Source: Maribacter sp044594925
GTDB lineage: Bacteria; Bacteroidota; Bacteroidia; Flavobacteriales; Flavobacteriaceae
Length of the DNA: 64,000 bases
Direction of reading: 5' to 3'
Assembly (NCBI RefSeq): GCF_044594925.1
Contig: NZ_CP138991.1
Location: 3,782,001 to 3,846,000 of the forward strand
Shown: piece by piece, positions 53,756-63,563 of the stretch
Layout of the letters: every line of letters begins with the position of its first letter
Numbering within the stretch: the first letter of the stretch is position 1
Notes under the pieces: model-generated
Told to the model about the DNA's origin: nothing
Database searches by the model: none
Seen by the model: only the letters and a program-made list of their open reading frames with translations
Translations under genes and position numbers: made by a program

Positions 53756-54613
53756 TTAGCTATTTTCGCGTTTAATTTTTTCTACCGCTTTAATTCGGTC
53801 TGCAAAGAAACCACTTTTTTCCGGATATTTCAAACTTAAAATTTTGTAAGCCTGTATGGCGTTTTTATACTTTTTCTGTTCTAAATAAACCCTGGCCAGC
53901 GTCTCTGTCATCAGTTCATTTTTATCCAGTTTGGCGGAATTGGCAATGGCTTCTGACTGCGGAATATTATCCTTCGGAATTATTTTAGGATTGGTGGCTA
54001 TAAACGTATCTATTCGGTCAAACTTACGTTGTTTATCATCCTTTTTTATAATGACTTCTTCCGTTTTCTTTTGGGGGATTTCCTTTACGGGTAATACTTC
54101 TCTAGCAATCGGTTTTTTTGAGGCTAGTTGCAACCATTCCGTGAACGAATATTTTTCTTTTTTGTCAAAGGGTAATGGTTTGCCAATTTCTAGGGTTTCC
54201 TCTTCGCTTTTTAGTTTTTTCTTCGCTTTGAAAAGTTTGGGGTCTAGTATTTGCTCTGCATCTTTTTTGTCTTGTGGTAGTGGTTTGTCCGCTGAGTCTT
54301 CGATAAGAGGTTTCTCTTCCTTTTTTAATACTTCTTTTGTAATGACCTGCTTATCGAGAGTATTATTATGTAAGAAATCTTTAGAAGTGATAAAATCAAA
54401 AAGAACATCTCTGTCCGTTGTATAGGCGGCGGTTACTTTTAGCGCTTTATTGTATTTATAACTATTTAGGTTTTTAAGTCCTTTTAAATGAAGTGCTCTG
54501 GCCGATTGAAAATAAGGATATTCCTCTATAATATCTTCCAACTGTTTTGTTTGCACTGGGTCTACTACCTTATTCGGATGTTCCAAAAAATATGTAAAAT
54601 CGGAGACTTTCAT
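53756..54613 (-). CDS. TPR-like protein of unknown function
   Basis: A 285-residue protein without signal peptide. Residues 1-80 are helical with a YFLEHPNKV start; the middle (about 95-205) is charged and Lys/Glu-rich; the end (about 235-280) is a TPR-like unit (ETLARVYLEQKKYKNAIQAYKIL). It lies between lptE and secG. No known function. Confidence 0.7.
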   Translation of the reverse strand: MKVSDFTYFLEHPNKVVDPVQTKQLEDIIEEYPYFQSARALHLKGLKNLNSYKYNKALKVTAAYTTDRDVLFDFITSKDFLHNNTLDKQVITKEVLKKEEKPLIEDSADKPLPQDKKDAEQILDPKLFKAKKKLKSEEETLEIGKPLPFDKKEKYSFTEWLQLASKKPIAREVLPVKEIPQKKTEEVIIKKDDKQRKFDRIDTFIATNPKIIPKDNIPQSEAIANSAKLDKNELMTETLARVYLEQKKYKNAIQAYKILSLKYPEKSGFFADRIKAVEKIKRENS

Positions 54614-54620
54614 AGTTTAA

Positions 54621-55148
54621 TTACCAATCTGCAAGGGAAGCGTTAAAAATATCTTGGGTAATCCGTTCAAAAATAATTTCATGTGCTTCACTCTTTATGG
54701 CAGAAAGTTGTGCATCTGCGGGGTAATCAAAAAAGAAGGAGAAGCTCTGGTCAAAGTCGGCATCTTCTTTGGTGTTGTTGTAAAACCTACATTTAACCCT
54801 TACGGATAATCTATTCTGGGCAGCGGTCTGTTGAGCGGTAGCCGTCATTGGCGAAATTCTGTATTCCGTAATCTCTCCCTCGTAAAGTAAATCTGCATTC
54901 CCGTTATTAATCAAATCTAAACTGGTCTGGTTCAGAATTCTGTCTTGAAGTGCCAAGGTGAAATCCCTGTCCATTCCAGGCTCAAAAGTAGAGCCAGGAC
55001 TTTGCGTAGCGTAGTTTTGAAAATAGTTTACCTGAAAGGTGGTGGCAGTACCTACATTACCACCTGTAAAATTGTATATGCCGCACCCGTTCAATAAAAG
55101 GATAGGAAGCAAAAGGATATAAAAAAAGATATGTTTTTTCATGAGCAT
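54621..55148 (-). CDS. lptE: LPS-assembly lipoprotein LptE-like
   Basis: A 175-residue lipoprotein: lipobox Cys22 (LLNGC) and the GIYNFTGG start that is typical of the Bacteroidota LptE/SusH-like form, then an alpha/beta fold with the block GEITEYRISPM. LptE plugs LptD in the outer membrane. Confidence 0.85.
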   Translation of the reverse strand: MLMKKHIFFYILLLPILLLNGCGIYNFTGGNVGTATTFQVNYFQNYATQSPGSTFEPGMDRDFTLALQDRILNQTSLDLINNGNADLLYEGEITEYRISPMTATAQQTAAQNRLSVRVKCRFYNNTKEDADFDQSFSFFFDYPADAQLSAIKSEAHEIIFERITQDIFNASLADW

Positions 55149-55161
55149 ATGTTGTAAACTA

Positions 55162-56430
55162 CTAAAGATCGTACTGTTTTATTTTTCTGTACAGGGTGCG
55201 TTCTGAAATTCCAAGTTCCGAGGCAGCCGCTTTCCTTTTGCCTTTGTTCCTTTCAAGCGATTTTTTTATCAGTTCAATTTCTTTCTCCTGTAAAGATAGG
55301 GTTTCCTCTTCTTCGATTTCTTCAGCAAAATGATATTTATCTTCTTGGGCTGTGGGAACATAGGGCTTTTCAATCGTTGGTTCTGGTAGTTGTAGCACAT
55401 TTAATGACGATGCATCCCGAGTCTCGATCTCTTCATCGTCTTCACCGTAGATTTTACGGATTAAATTTTCGTTTTCTTCCTGTACTTTCTGGGAATCATT
55501 GTTCTTTAAAAGCTCCATGGTTAATTTTTTGAGATCGTTTAGGTCTCCTTTCATGTCAAAAAGAACCTTGTAAAGAATCTCTCGTTCGTTACTAAAATCA
55601 CTCTCGGATTTTGAACCGTTTACCACAGCAGGCAAATTACTTCCCTGGCTGTTGGGTAAGTAACCGTGAAGTGTGGCACCCGAAATTGCCCTGCCTTCCT
55701 CAAGAACGGAAATCTGCTCCGCTATATTTCTAAGTTGTCTTATGTTTCCCGGCCATCTGTATTTTAAAAGGAGTGCTATAGCATTCTCGTCTAACCTAAT
55801 GGTGGGCATCTTATATTTTTGTCCAAAGTCCGAAGCAAATTTTCTAAATAAGAGGTGAATATCTCCCTGCCTGTCACGTAGTGGTGGAATATTAATTTCT
55901 ACGGTACTTAAACGATAGTAAAGATCTTCTCGGAATTTTTCTTTTTTTATGGCTTCGAACATATTTACGTTCGTGGCGGCAACGATACGGACATCGGTTT
56001 TTTGTACTTGTGAAGAGCCTACCTTTAAGAATTCTCCATTCTCCAATACGCGAAGAAGTCTCACCTGGGTGGTCAATGGTAGCTCGCCCACTTCATCTAG
56101 AAATATAGTACCTCCATCGGCTACTTCAAAATAACCGCTTCTAGTCTGCGTAGCCCCGGTAAATGCTCCTTTTTCGTGTCCAAATAGTTCACTATCAATA
56201 GTTCCTTCAGGGATTGCACCACAGTTTACGGCAATATATTTGGCGTGTTTTCTATGGGAAAGGGAATGTATGATTTTAGGTATGGATTCCTTTCCTACAC
56301 CACTTTCTCCCGTAACCAGCACTGAAATATCCGTTGGCGCTACTTGAATGGCCTTTTCCAAGGCTCTGTTTAGCTTTGGGTCTTGGCCAATAATTTCAAA
56401 ACGTTGTTTTATGCTTTGTATACTCTCCAT
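55162..56430 (-). CDS. Sigma-54-interacting transcriptional activator without a sensor domain
   Basis: A 422-residue protein that opens directly with the AAA+ domain: Walker A GESGVGKE (41-48), sigma-54 contact loop GAFTGA (88-93), Walker B block GGTIFLDEVGELP and R-fingers. After the C-terminal part of AAA (about 240) comes a Ser/Gly then acidic region, and a Fis-type HTH at the end (about 395-420). No receiver, GAF or PAS domain precedes the AAA, so it is PspF-like and must be controlled by partners or level. It lies between lptE and miaB. Confidence 0.93.
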   Translation of the reverse strand: MESIQSIKQRFEIIGQDPKLNRALEKAIQVAPTDISVLVTGESGVGKESIPKIIHSLSHRKHAKYIAVNCGAIPEGTIDSELFGHEKGAFTGATQTRSGYFEVADGGTIFLDEVGELPLTTQVRLLRVLENGEFLKVGSSQVQKTDVRIVAATNVNMFEAIKKEKFREDLYYRLSTVEINIPPLRDRQGDIHLLFRKFASDFGQKYKMPTIRLDENAIALLLKYRWPGNIRQLRNIAEQISVLEEGRAISGATLHGYLPNSQGSNLPAVVNGSKSESDFSNEREILYKVLFDMKGDLNDLKKLTMELLKNNDSQKVQEENENLIRKIYGEDDEEIETRDASSLNVLQLPEPTIEKPYVPTAQEDKYHFAEEIEEEETLSLQEKEIELIKKSLERNKGKRKAAASELGISERTLYRKIKQYDL

Positions 56431-56462
56431 TTATTCAGTCTATTAGAATTATGGGATTCCTC

Positions 56463-57917
56463 TTAGTTGTTATCGGAATAACCCACTGCTTCCCCGATCA
56501 GTGTTGCCGATGTGCAATCATTGATTTTTACATTTACGAAATCTCCTACCTTGTAATCTTCCTTGGGGAAAACGACTACGGTACTTTGAGAATTTCTACC
56601 CATCCATTCGTTTTCGGATTTTTTTGAAGTACCCTCAATAAGGACCTCCTGTATTTTCTCCAAATGTTTTTCTGTTCTATACTTGCAATGCTCGCGCTGT
56701 AAAGCTATAATTTCGGACAATCTTCTTTTTTTGATCGGAGCAGGGACATCGTCTTCCATTTTTCTTCCGGCCATAGTTCCGGGCCTTTCCGAATAGGCAT
56801 ACATATAGCCAAAATCATATTTTACATAATCCAAAGCCTTTAAAGTGTCTTGATGATCTTCTTCTGTTTCCGTAGGAAAACCAACAATGATATCTTGTGA
56901 TATGCTACAGTCCGGTATGATTTTTCTGATATTGTCCACCAAATCAAAGTACGCTTCAATAGTATGCAGCCTGTTCATTTCTTTTAGAATACGATTGCTG
57001 CCACTTTGTACCGGTAAATGTACATGGTTGCAGATATTATCGTATTTCGCCATGGTCTCTATTACGTCAAGGGTCATGTCTTGCGGATTGGAGGTTGAAA
57101 AGCGAATTCGCATTTTTGGTTGCGCCAAAGCAACCATTTCTAGTAATCTAGAAAAACGAACCGCTGTGGCTTTCTGCATCTCGGACGCTTTTTCAAAACC
57201 TTTTTTGAGTCCGCCTCCGTACCATAAATAACTATCCACATTCTGCCCAAGAAGGGTAATTTCCTTGAAACCTTTATCCCATAGTTCTTGAATTTCTCCT
57301 AAAATAGATTGAGGGTCGCGACTACGTTCCCTTCCTCTGGTAAATGGAACAACACAAAAAGTACACATGTTATCACATCCTCTAGTAATGGATACAAAAG
57401 CGGTAACGCCGTTTGAATTTAAGCGCACGGGTGCTATATCTCCGTATGTTTCGTCCTTTGAAAGGATTACGTTAACAGCATCCCTTCCGGAATCTACTTC
57501 TTTAATTAGATTGGGTAAATCTTTATAGGCGTCCGGCCCTACGACCATATCCACAATCTTTTCCTCATCTAGAAGTTTATCCTTCAAACGTTCTGCCATA
57601 CAGCCCAAAACACCAACCTTTAAATGGGGACGTAATTTTTTAGCGGCATTGTATTCCGTTAGTCGTTTTCGAATGGTTTGTTCTGCCTTATCCCTGATAG
57701 AGCAGGTGTTTACCAAAACCAAATCGGCATCTGCCAAGGTCTGGGTCGTATTAAAACCTTCTTCGGCTAAAATGGATGCAACAATTTCACTATCGGAAAA
57801 ATTCATCGCACAGCCATAACTTTCAATAAAAAGCTTACGACCGTTCTGCGTTGAATTTTCAAGCTTTAATGCAGTGCCTTGTTTTGTTTCATCTATTGTT
57901 TTCTCCATATATCCCAA
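56463..57917 (-). CDS. miaB: tRNA-2-methylthio-N6-dimethylallyladenosine synthase
   Basis: A 484-residue radical-SAM methylthiotransferase with the N-terminal UPF0004 domain (Cys in SYGCAMNFSDSE, CSIRDKAEQTIRKR, GCMAERL), the radical-SAM site RGCDNMCTFCVVPFTRGRERSR (about 182) and a TRAM domain at the C-terminus. It adds the methylthio group to tRNA position 37. A second ATG three codons in (57908) is also possible. First gene of the operon ending at secG. Confidence 0.95.
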   Translation of the reverse strand: MGYMEKTIDETKQGTALKLENSTQNGRKLFIESYGCAMNFSDSEIVASILAEEGFNTTQTLADADLVLVNTCSIRDKAEQTIRKRLTEYNAAKKLRPHLKVGVLGCMAERLKDKLLDEEKIVDMVVGPDAYKDLPNLIKEVDSGRDAVNVILSKDETYGDIAPVRLNSNGVTAFVSITRGCDNMCTFCVVPFTRGRERSRDPQSILGEIQELWDKGFKEITLLGQNVDSYLWYGGGLKKGFEKASEMQKATAVRFSRLLEMVALAQPKMRIRFSTSNPQDMTLDVIETMAKYDNICNHVHLPVQSGSNRILKEMNRLHTIEAYFDLVDNIRKIIPDCSISQDIIVGFPTETEEDHQDTLKALDYVKYDFGYMYAYSERPGTMAGRKMEDDVPAPIKKRRLSEIIALQREHCKYRTEKHLEKIQEVLIEGTSKKSENEWMGRNSQSTVVVFPKEDYKVGDFVNVKINDCTSATLIGEAVGYSDNN

Positions 57918-57969
57918 ACTTCTTTCCCTGCGAATTGTTCTAAGCTTACTTATTTATGCTTAAGGGGAT

Positions 57970-58001
57970 ACAAAGATAATACTATATTCAAAAATGTGAC
58001 A
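57970..58001 (-). promoter_or_regulatory. Promoter of the miaB operon (TTG-N21-TATCTTTG)
   Basis: On the minus strand TTG (57999-58001), 21 nt, then TATCTTTG (57970-57977), a full match, about 52 nt before the miaB ATG. Confidence 0.7.
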
Positions 58002-58077
58002 AGTTGGCAGTTTATTTAGTTTAATTTTAAGCTTTGTAGCAGGATGCTTACATTTATTTTAAATTAAAGCGTACCTA

Positions 58078-58809
58078 ATGAGTTTAGAAACCATCAACCA
58101 AAAAATAATACAAAAGCCTTCTCTGGAGTTTGGCTTAATCTTTAGCCAATCTATCGAATTATTTAAAAAAGTATGGCTTCAAGGTTTTATTACCCTCTTG
58201 TTGACCTTTGTTACTATTCTGCCCTTCTATATCATGATTTATATTCCTATGATTGCCGCAGGAATAACAGACCCCGAAATGCTAAAAAGTGAAGAAATGC
58301 CACCTATGGTTGTTTTGGCCATGGTACTGCTCTTGCCTGTTTTTTTGCTTGGGGTAATGACTTTTGGTATAGCCCTAAATGCTGCATTTCTTAGGATATG
58401 CAGACAGAAGGATAGTAATGAGGTAATTAGCGAAGATTATTTCTATTTTTTCAAAGAAGGTCGTTTAGGGAAAATCTTGAAATTGGCACTCATTATGCTT
58501 GGTTTAAGTTTGTTGGGAAGTCTCATTTGTGGGTTAGGTATTATCTATTTGGTAGTACCAATGTCCTTGTTTCCTGCTTTCTTGGCCTTTAATGAAGAGC
58601 TTACTGCTATGAACATTGCCAAGGCTAGTTTTACTTTAGGGAATAAAAACTGGCTAGTTATTTTTGGCCTTCTCATAATAATGGGTATTGTGGCGGAGTT
58701 AGGCATTATACTTTGTTGTGTGGGGATACTATTTACCGCTATGCTTTCAAAAATACCGACATACTTTATATACAAGTACGGTGTTGGCTTCGATTCCCTT
58801 GAGGAATAA
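58078..58809 (+). CDS. Integral membrane protein, unknown function
   Basis: A 243-residue protein with five or six membrane helices and a short cytosolic N-terminus (SLEFGLIFSQSIELFKKVW). The second half has a Gly-rich helix (LSLLGSLICGLGIIYLVVP). Homologues are common in Bacteroidota but have no known role. Confidence 0.6.
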   Translation: MSLETINQKIIQKPSLEFGLIFSQSIELFKKVWLQGFITLLLTFVTILPFYIMIYIPMIAAGITDPEMLKSEEMPPMVVLAMVLLLPVFLLGVMTFGIALNAAFLRICRQKDSNEVISEDYFYFFKEGRLGKILKLALIMLGLSLLGSLICGLGIIYLVVPMSLFPAFLAFNEELTAMNIAKASFTLGNKNWLVIFGLLIIMGIVAELGIILCCVGILFTAMLSKIPTYFIYKYGVGFDSLEE

Positions 58810-58883
58810 TATTCGTATGGAAAGCTACGCAACTAAAATACAGTTCTTCCGTCTTACTGGTATAACCCAATAAATAATATAAA

Positions 58884-60164
58884 ATGAAAAAGAAAGCTTT
58901 TTTATTGCTAATGGTTGCCGTTGGTTTTATCGTTTCCTGTGACAACGAAGCAAGCTATGAGGACTATTTAGTAGCTAGGCCAGTAACAATGGATGTGGCA
59001 CAATTTAAGGCCCAAGCGGTCGCTATAACGCAACCCGAACCAATTGTTTCCTCTGGAAAAATATATACGTACAGGAGTTATATTTTTGTTAATGATGTAA
59101 ATCGTGGTTTTCATGTAATAGATAATAGCAATCCCGAATCCCCTGAGCGCATTTCCTTTATTAAGTTAGAAGGCAATTATGATATTTCTGTTAAGGATGA
59201 TAAGTTGTACGCGGATAGTTACGGTGACCTTGTCATTTTTGATATAAAGAATATTAATGACATTAAAGTTTCTAGTCGTATCGTAAATGCTATTTATGAT
59301 AGTGGTGGTATATGGGCAGCGGACCTTGAGTATCCAACGGCCGATTTCTATGATTACGAAGATTATGATTATCAAAATGAGGCCGTTGTAGGTTGGACGG
59401 TTACAACGGAAAGAAGATTGGTCTCGGAATATGAAAGTCGGTACGGAGGATTTTATAATGAAGAAGCTGCCTTAGCAAATACTTCCCCTTCTGATAGTGG
59501 GCCTGGAAGGTCTGTGGGTCAGGGAGGGTCATTGGCCAGATTTAAGATAGTAGGGGACTATCTCTATGTCGTGGATTATAGCAATATCAGCATATTTGAT
59601 ATTTCTGATGTGGCGAACCCAAAAACATTGGAGGATGTGCAGGTTGCTTGGGATATTGAGACAATATTTAATCAAGGAGATGTGCTGTTTATTGGTGGAA
59701 GACAGGGTATGTATATTTATGATATTACCGAGCCACAAAAACCTGCTTTCATTTCAGAGTTTAGACATGGTACCGCTTGCGACCCAGTGGTTGTAGATGG
59801 AGACTATGCTTATGTGACCTTAAAAGGCGGTAATTTATGTGGAAATGCCGAGAGCGGTTTATATGTGGTAGATGTTTCTGATTTGGCAAACCCGGATTTA
59901 AAGGTAATATATCCTATGGAGGGTCCAAATGGCCTGGGTGTAAAAGGTGATAAGCTCTTTGTTTGTGATGGGGAAGCAGGGTTAAAGGTATTTGATAAAA
60001 GTGACGCCCCTAACGTAACCGAGATTGATCATTTTGAGAATGTCTTTGCCTATGATGTTATTCCTTTAGAGGCCTCTTTGTTAATGATAGGGGATAAAAT
60101 ACTTTACCAGTACGAATATGTGGAGCATAATATTCAGTTAATAAGTTCTTTTGAGCTGAATTAG
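58884..60164 (+). CDS. LVIVD-repeat lipoprotein
   Basis: A 426-residue lipoprotein: signal with lipobox Cys19 (IVSC). It consists of LVIVD-type beta-propeller repeats: FHVIDNSNPESP, LVIFDIKN, ISIFDISDVANPKTL, MYIYDITEPQKPAF, LYVVDVSDLANPDL, LKVFDKSDAPNV. Likely a surface- or periplasm-facing propeller scaffold. No enzymatic residues seen. It ends at a strong hairpin. Confidence 0.88.
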   Translation: MKKKAFLLLMVAVGFIVSCDNEASYEDYLVARPVTMDVAQFKAQAVAITQPEPIVSSGKIYTYRSYIFVNDVNRGFHVIDNSNPESPERISFIKLEGNYDISVKDDKLYADSYGDLVIFDIKNINDIKVSSRIVNAIYDSGGIWAADLEYPTADFYDYEDYDYQNEAVVGWTVTTERRLVSEYESRYGGFYNEEAALANTSPSDSGPGRSVGQGGSLARFKIVGDYLYVVDYSNISIFDISDVANPKTLEDVQVAWDIETIFNQGDVLFIGGRQGMYIYDITEPQKPAFISEFRHGTACDPVVVDGDYAYVTLKGGNLCGNAESGLYVVDVSDLANPDLKVIYPMEGPNGLGVKGDKLFVCDGEAGLKVFDKSDAPNVTEIDHFENVFAYDVIPLEASLLMIGDKILYQYEYVEHNIQLISSFELN

Positions 60165-60178
60165 AAAAATTACATTAC

Positions 60179-60208
60179 AAAAAATGCCTCCATATGGAGG
60201 CATTTTTT
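60179..60208. terminator. Bidirectional terminator between the LVIVD and BNR genes
   Basis: AAAAAATGCCTCC pairs with GGAGGCATTTTTT over an ATAT loop. Confidence 0.92.
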
Positions 60209-60228
60209 AATGGCATGAATACTATCCA

Positions 60229-63200
60229 TTATTTCAATGAAATCATTTTAATTTTATTTTCGGTGACTTTATTGTTTATCGCTGTGATGTAGCTATCCAG
60301 TAATTTATTTAAATCATTGACTTCGGTATTCAACTCTTGGGTGACCACTTTAAAGAATGCTAAGGACTGATCTGTGGGTGGATAATCTCCACGTTGGGAG
60401 TCCGCTAATAGAAATGCCAATCTATTATTTATACGAATTCCATAGTTTAATGGATCTTGTCTACTTTGGTTCTTTGTCATATGAATGTTATTCTCTATCA
60501 CACTCAGCTTCGTTTCAAATTCGCTTAGTAAACCTTTAAGGTCTTCATTGTTCGCTGCTTTTTTATTTAAATAGTGCAAATCCTCCTTTATAGCCCGTAT
60601 GGTGGTAATGGCCTCATTTGCTCTTGAAACTTCATTTCTGACAGCTATTAAAAAATCGAATTGTTTCTTGTAATCGGATGCTGAATTCGATAGCCTAGGG
60701 TCTTTGACGATTGAAAACGTTTGTTCTGAAATTTTCCCATTGTAGGTTAACCTTGCTTTATATGTTCCCGGGATTGCTTTTGGACCTCTGTTAGGGGAGG
60801 AATAAAAAACCATTCCTTTAAAAGTTTTGTAACCCGGATAGCGCATGTTCCAGATAAGTCTATTGCCACCACTTTTTACGTTCAAGGATTTTGTGGAAGC
60901 AGGATTCAATTTGTCTTCCTTTGCATGATTTGAAAACGATTGAATTAATGACCCATCCATCTCTAAAATATCAATTTTAATGGTATCCGTTTCCTTACTG
61001 TTTTTTATATAATAATTAATGATAGCTCCGTTAGGATGATTCTTGCCTTCCAACATCGTGTTAGCAGGTCCCCAGCCTTGTGATTGTTGCATGCGGTAAG
61101 CTGTATCTGGCTTGTACAGATGGGAATCATTGTTCGTCATGTCCTTTGAAAGTTGATGTAACGGAGTTAAATCATCGATCATCCAAAAACTTCTGCCGTG
61201 AGTGGCCGCTATCAAATCATTGTCCCGAACATGAAGATCTCTAATTGCGGTTATAGGCAAGTTTAGCTGAAAAGAATTCCAATTTAGACCATCGTCAAAA
61301 GAGACATACATGCCCCATTCCGTGCCTGCGTATAAAAGGCCTTTCCTTGTTTTGTCGGATCTAATCGCTCTAGTGTAATGATTGCTTTTAATACCATTGG
61401 TAATAACCTTCCATGTTTTACCATAGTCGGAAGTTTTATAGAGGTAAGGAGTGTAATCGCCAAACTTGTAAGCCGTTGCGGCCACATAGGCTGTGCCTTT
61501 TACAAAAGGGCTTGGGTCTATACAATTAATCATGTTAAGTTTAGGACTCATCCCTGTAGGGGGCGTAATATTTTCCCAAGTAGTACCATTATCCTTGGTA
61601 ATATGTATAAGTCCATCATCGCTCCCCACCCAAATAACTCCTTTTTCTAATGGAGATTCGTTTATCGCGAATAAATTTGAATAAAATTCTGCACCAGTAT
61701 TATCTTGGGTAATCGGTCCGCCCGAGGATTTAATCGTTTCCGGAAGTCCTCTGGTGAGGTCGGGTGATATGGTTTTCCATGATTGGCCTTCGTTGGTGGT
61801 CTCATGCAAAAAATTTGATCCTACGAAAAGTCTATTGGAATCATGAATGCTAAATTTTACTGGAAAGTTCCAATTAAAACGATATTTCATGACTTCCGCT
61901 CCAGACCCCGCAGGATTGTCTGGCCATACGTTAATAGACCTAGTTTGGTCTACACTATGGTCTTGTCTCATCATATAGCCTTTGTAAGTGCCGCCATAAA
62001 CAATATCGTTGTTTTCCGGATCTGGGGCAAGGTGAGCACTCTCACCTCCGGCTGTAGCTTCCCAATCACGTTCTCCAATGGTGGAACCAGATACTCGATG
62101 CGAAATACGTATGGTGCTATTATCTTGTTGAGCTCCGTAAATGCGGTATGGAAAAGAATTGTCTGTAGTTACTCTGTAGAATTGTGCTGTTGGTTGGTTG
62201 TGGTAGGTGGTCCAGTTATTTCCCCCGTCGTTTGATATTTGAGCACCACCATCATCGGCAATGACCATTCGGTTATTATTATTTGGATCTATCCATAAAT
62301 CGTGATGATCTCCGTGAGGTGCATTTTTTAAGGTAAATGTTTTTCCTCCGTCCGTAGATACTCCATAGCTAACGTTCATAACATATACCTTATCCTTATT
62401 TTGAGTATCTGCGTAAATGCGGCTGTAATACCAAGCGCGTTGGCGTAACGCTCTATTTTCATTAATTTTTTTCCAAGTTTTTCCCGCGTTATCCGAGCGG
62501 TAGAGTCCTCCCTCTTCTGCTTCAATTATGGCCCACACTCTATCCGAGTCTAAAGGAGATACGGTAATGCCAACGATTCCCCATGGCCCTTTTGGTAGTC
62601 CTTCATAATTTGAAATATCAATCCATGTATCTCCACTGTCCGTGCTTTTATATATTTTACTATCAGGTCCGCCACTATCCATTCGGTAGCCGTTACGTTT
62701 CATTTCCCAAGTGGCTGCGTATAGTATTCTTGGATTGTTAGGGTCTAGGATTAAGTCACCTGCGCCCGCTTTTTCACTTTCAAATAGCACCTTTTCCCAG
62801 CTGCCACCGCCATCTTTAGTGCGAAAAACACCGCGTTCGCTATTCGGTTTCCATAGATTGCCTATGGCCGCTACGTATACCAAATCAGGATTGGTTGGGT
62901 GAATTCTAATCCTAGCGATATGTTCCGTGCCCTCAAGCCCAAGGAATTTCCAACTTTCTCCAGCATCAACACTTTTCCATACACCGTTTCCGGAAGAAAC
63001 ATTACCTCTCAGTGTTTGTTCTCCTTCTCCAACATAAATTACATTAGGGTCTGATTCGGAAACGGCTACCGCTCCTATGGAACCTCCAAAATATCCGTCG
63101 GAAATACAGCTCCATGTGCTACCGGCATCCGTAGTTTTCCAAACACCACCACCAGCAGTGCCCATATAATATAGGTTTGGGTCATTGGGCACGCCCGTGG

Positions 63201-63372
63201 CAGTTCCTGCCCTACCTCCTCTAAACGGCCCTACTAGGCGCCATTCAATACCATTATATAAGGATTCATCAAAAACTAGGGCATCCGTTGTTTTCTTTTT
63301 TCGCTGTGCATTCAATGAAATAGCTGCAGCTATAAATACAACTAATATTAGGTAGGTAGTACGTTTTTTCAT
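60229..63372 (-). CDS. Large secreted BNR/VPS10-like beta-propeller protein
   Basis: A 1047-residue protein with a signal peptide (1-22, ending LNA) and a double-propeller region (about 40-760) with around ten Asp-box motifs of the form S-x-D-x-G-x-T-W (STDSGDTW, SDNAGKTW, STDGGKTF, SNDGGNNW, TKDNGTTW and others). The C-terminal region (about 775-1047) has a beta domain and a helical stretch (about 910-1030). Such proteins are often annotated glycosyl hydrolase or sortilin-like, but catalytic residues for sialidase-type activity are not evident. Function is unknown. It is flanked by a terminator and a 190-nt spacer to topA. Confidence 0.85.
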   Translation of the reverse strand: MKKRTTYLILVVFIAAAISLNAQRKKKTTDALVFDESLYNGIEWRLVGPFRGGRAGTATGVPNDPNLYYMGTAGGGVWKTTDAGSTWSCISDGYFGGSIGAVAVSESDPNVIYVGEGEQTLRGNVSSGNGVWKSVDAGESWKFLGLEGTEHIARIRIHPTNPDLVYVAAIGNLWKPNSERGVFRTKDGGGSWEKVLFESEKAGAGDLILDPNNPRILYAATWEMKRNGYRMDSGGPDSKIYKSTDSGDTWIDISNYEGLPKGPWGIVGITVSPLDSDRVWAIIEAEEGGLYRSDNAGKTWKKINENRALRQRAWYYSRIYADTQNKDKVYVMNVSYGVSTDGGKTFTLKNAPHGDHHDLWIDPNNNNRMVIADDGGAQISNDGGNNWTTYHNQPTAQFYRVTTDNSFPYRIYGAQQDNSTIRISHRVSGSTIGERDWEATAGGESAHLAPDPENNDIVYGGTYKGYMMRQDHSVDQTRSINVWPDNPAGSGAEVMKYRFNWNFPVKFSIHDSNRLFVGSNFLHETTNEGQSWKTISPDLTRGLPETIKSSGGPITQDNTGAEFYSNLFAINESPLEKGVIWVGSDDGLIHITKDNGTTWENITPPTGMSPKLNMINCIDPSPFVKGTAYVAATAYKFGDYTPYLYKTSDYGKTWKVITNGIKSNHYTRAIRSDKTRKGLLYAGTEWGMYVSFDDGLNWNSFQLNLPITAIRDLHVRDNDLIAATHGRSFWMIDDLTPLHQLSKDMTNNDSHLYKPDTAYRMQQSQGWGPANTMLEGKNHPNGAIINYYIKNSKETDTIKIDILEMDGSLIQSFSNHAKEDKLNPASTKSLNVKSGGNRLIWNMRYPGYKTFKGMVFYSSPNRGPKAIPGTYKARLTYNGKISEQTFSIVKDPRLSNSASDYKKQFDFLIAVRNEVSRANEAITTIRAIKEDLHYLNKKAANNEDLKGLLSEFETKLSVIENNIHMTKNQSRQDPLNYGIRINNRLAFLLADSQRGDYPPTDQSLAFFKVVTQELNTEVNDLNKLLDSYITAINNKVTENKIKMISLK

Positions 63373-63534
63373 CTTTTAAAAATCTAGTGTGCTTTAAAAA
63401 TAAGGATATTCTGGGCTTTTTGCCTATAAGAAAATTAAATTTCATTCTTCAACTATAGCCTCAAATTAGAAGATGTTATGGTTTAAATATGATGTCATAT
63501 CATAAGGTCATAGCAGGAAATTAAAAAATTCGAC

Positions 63535-63542
63535 TACTTTTG
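63535..63542 (+). promoter_or_regulatory. -7 element TACTTTTG for topA
   Basis: A full TAnnTTTG match, 21 nt before the topA ATG. No TTG is seen at -33. Confidence 0.55.
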
Positions 63543-63563
63543 TTGCTCAAAATATACTACTGC

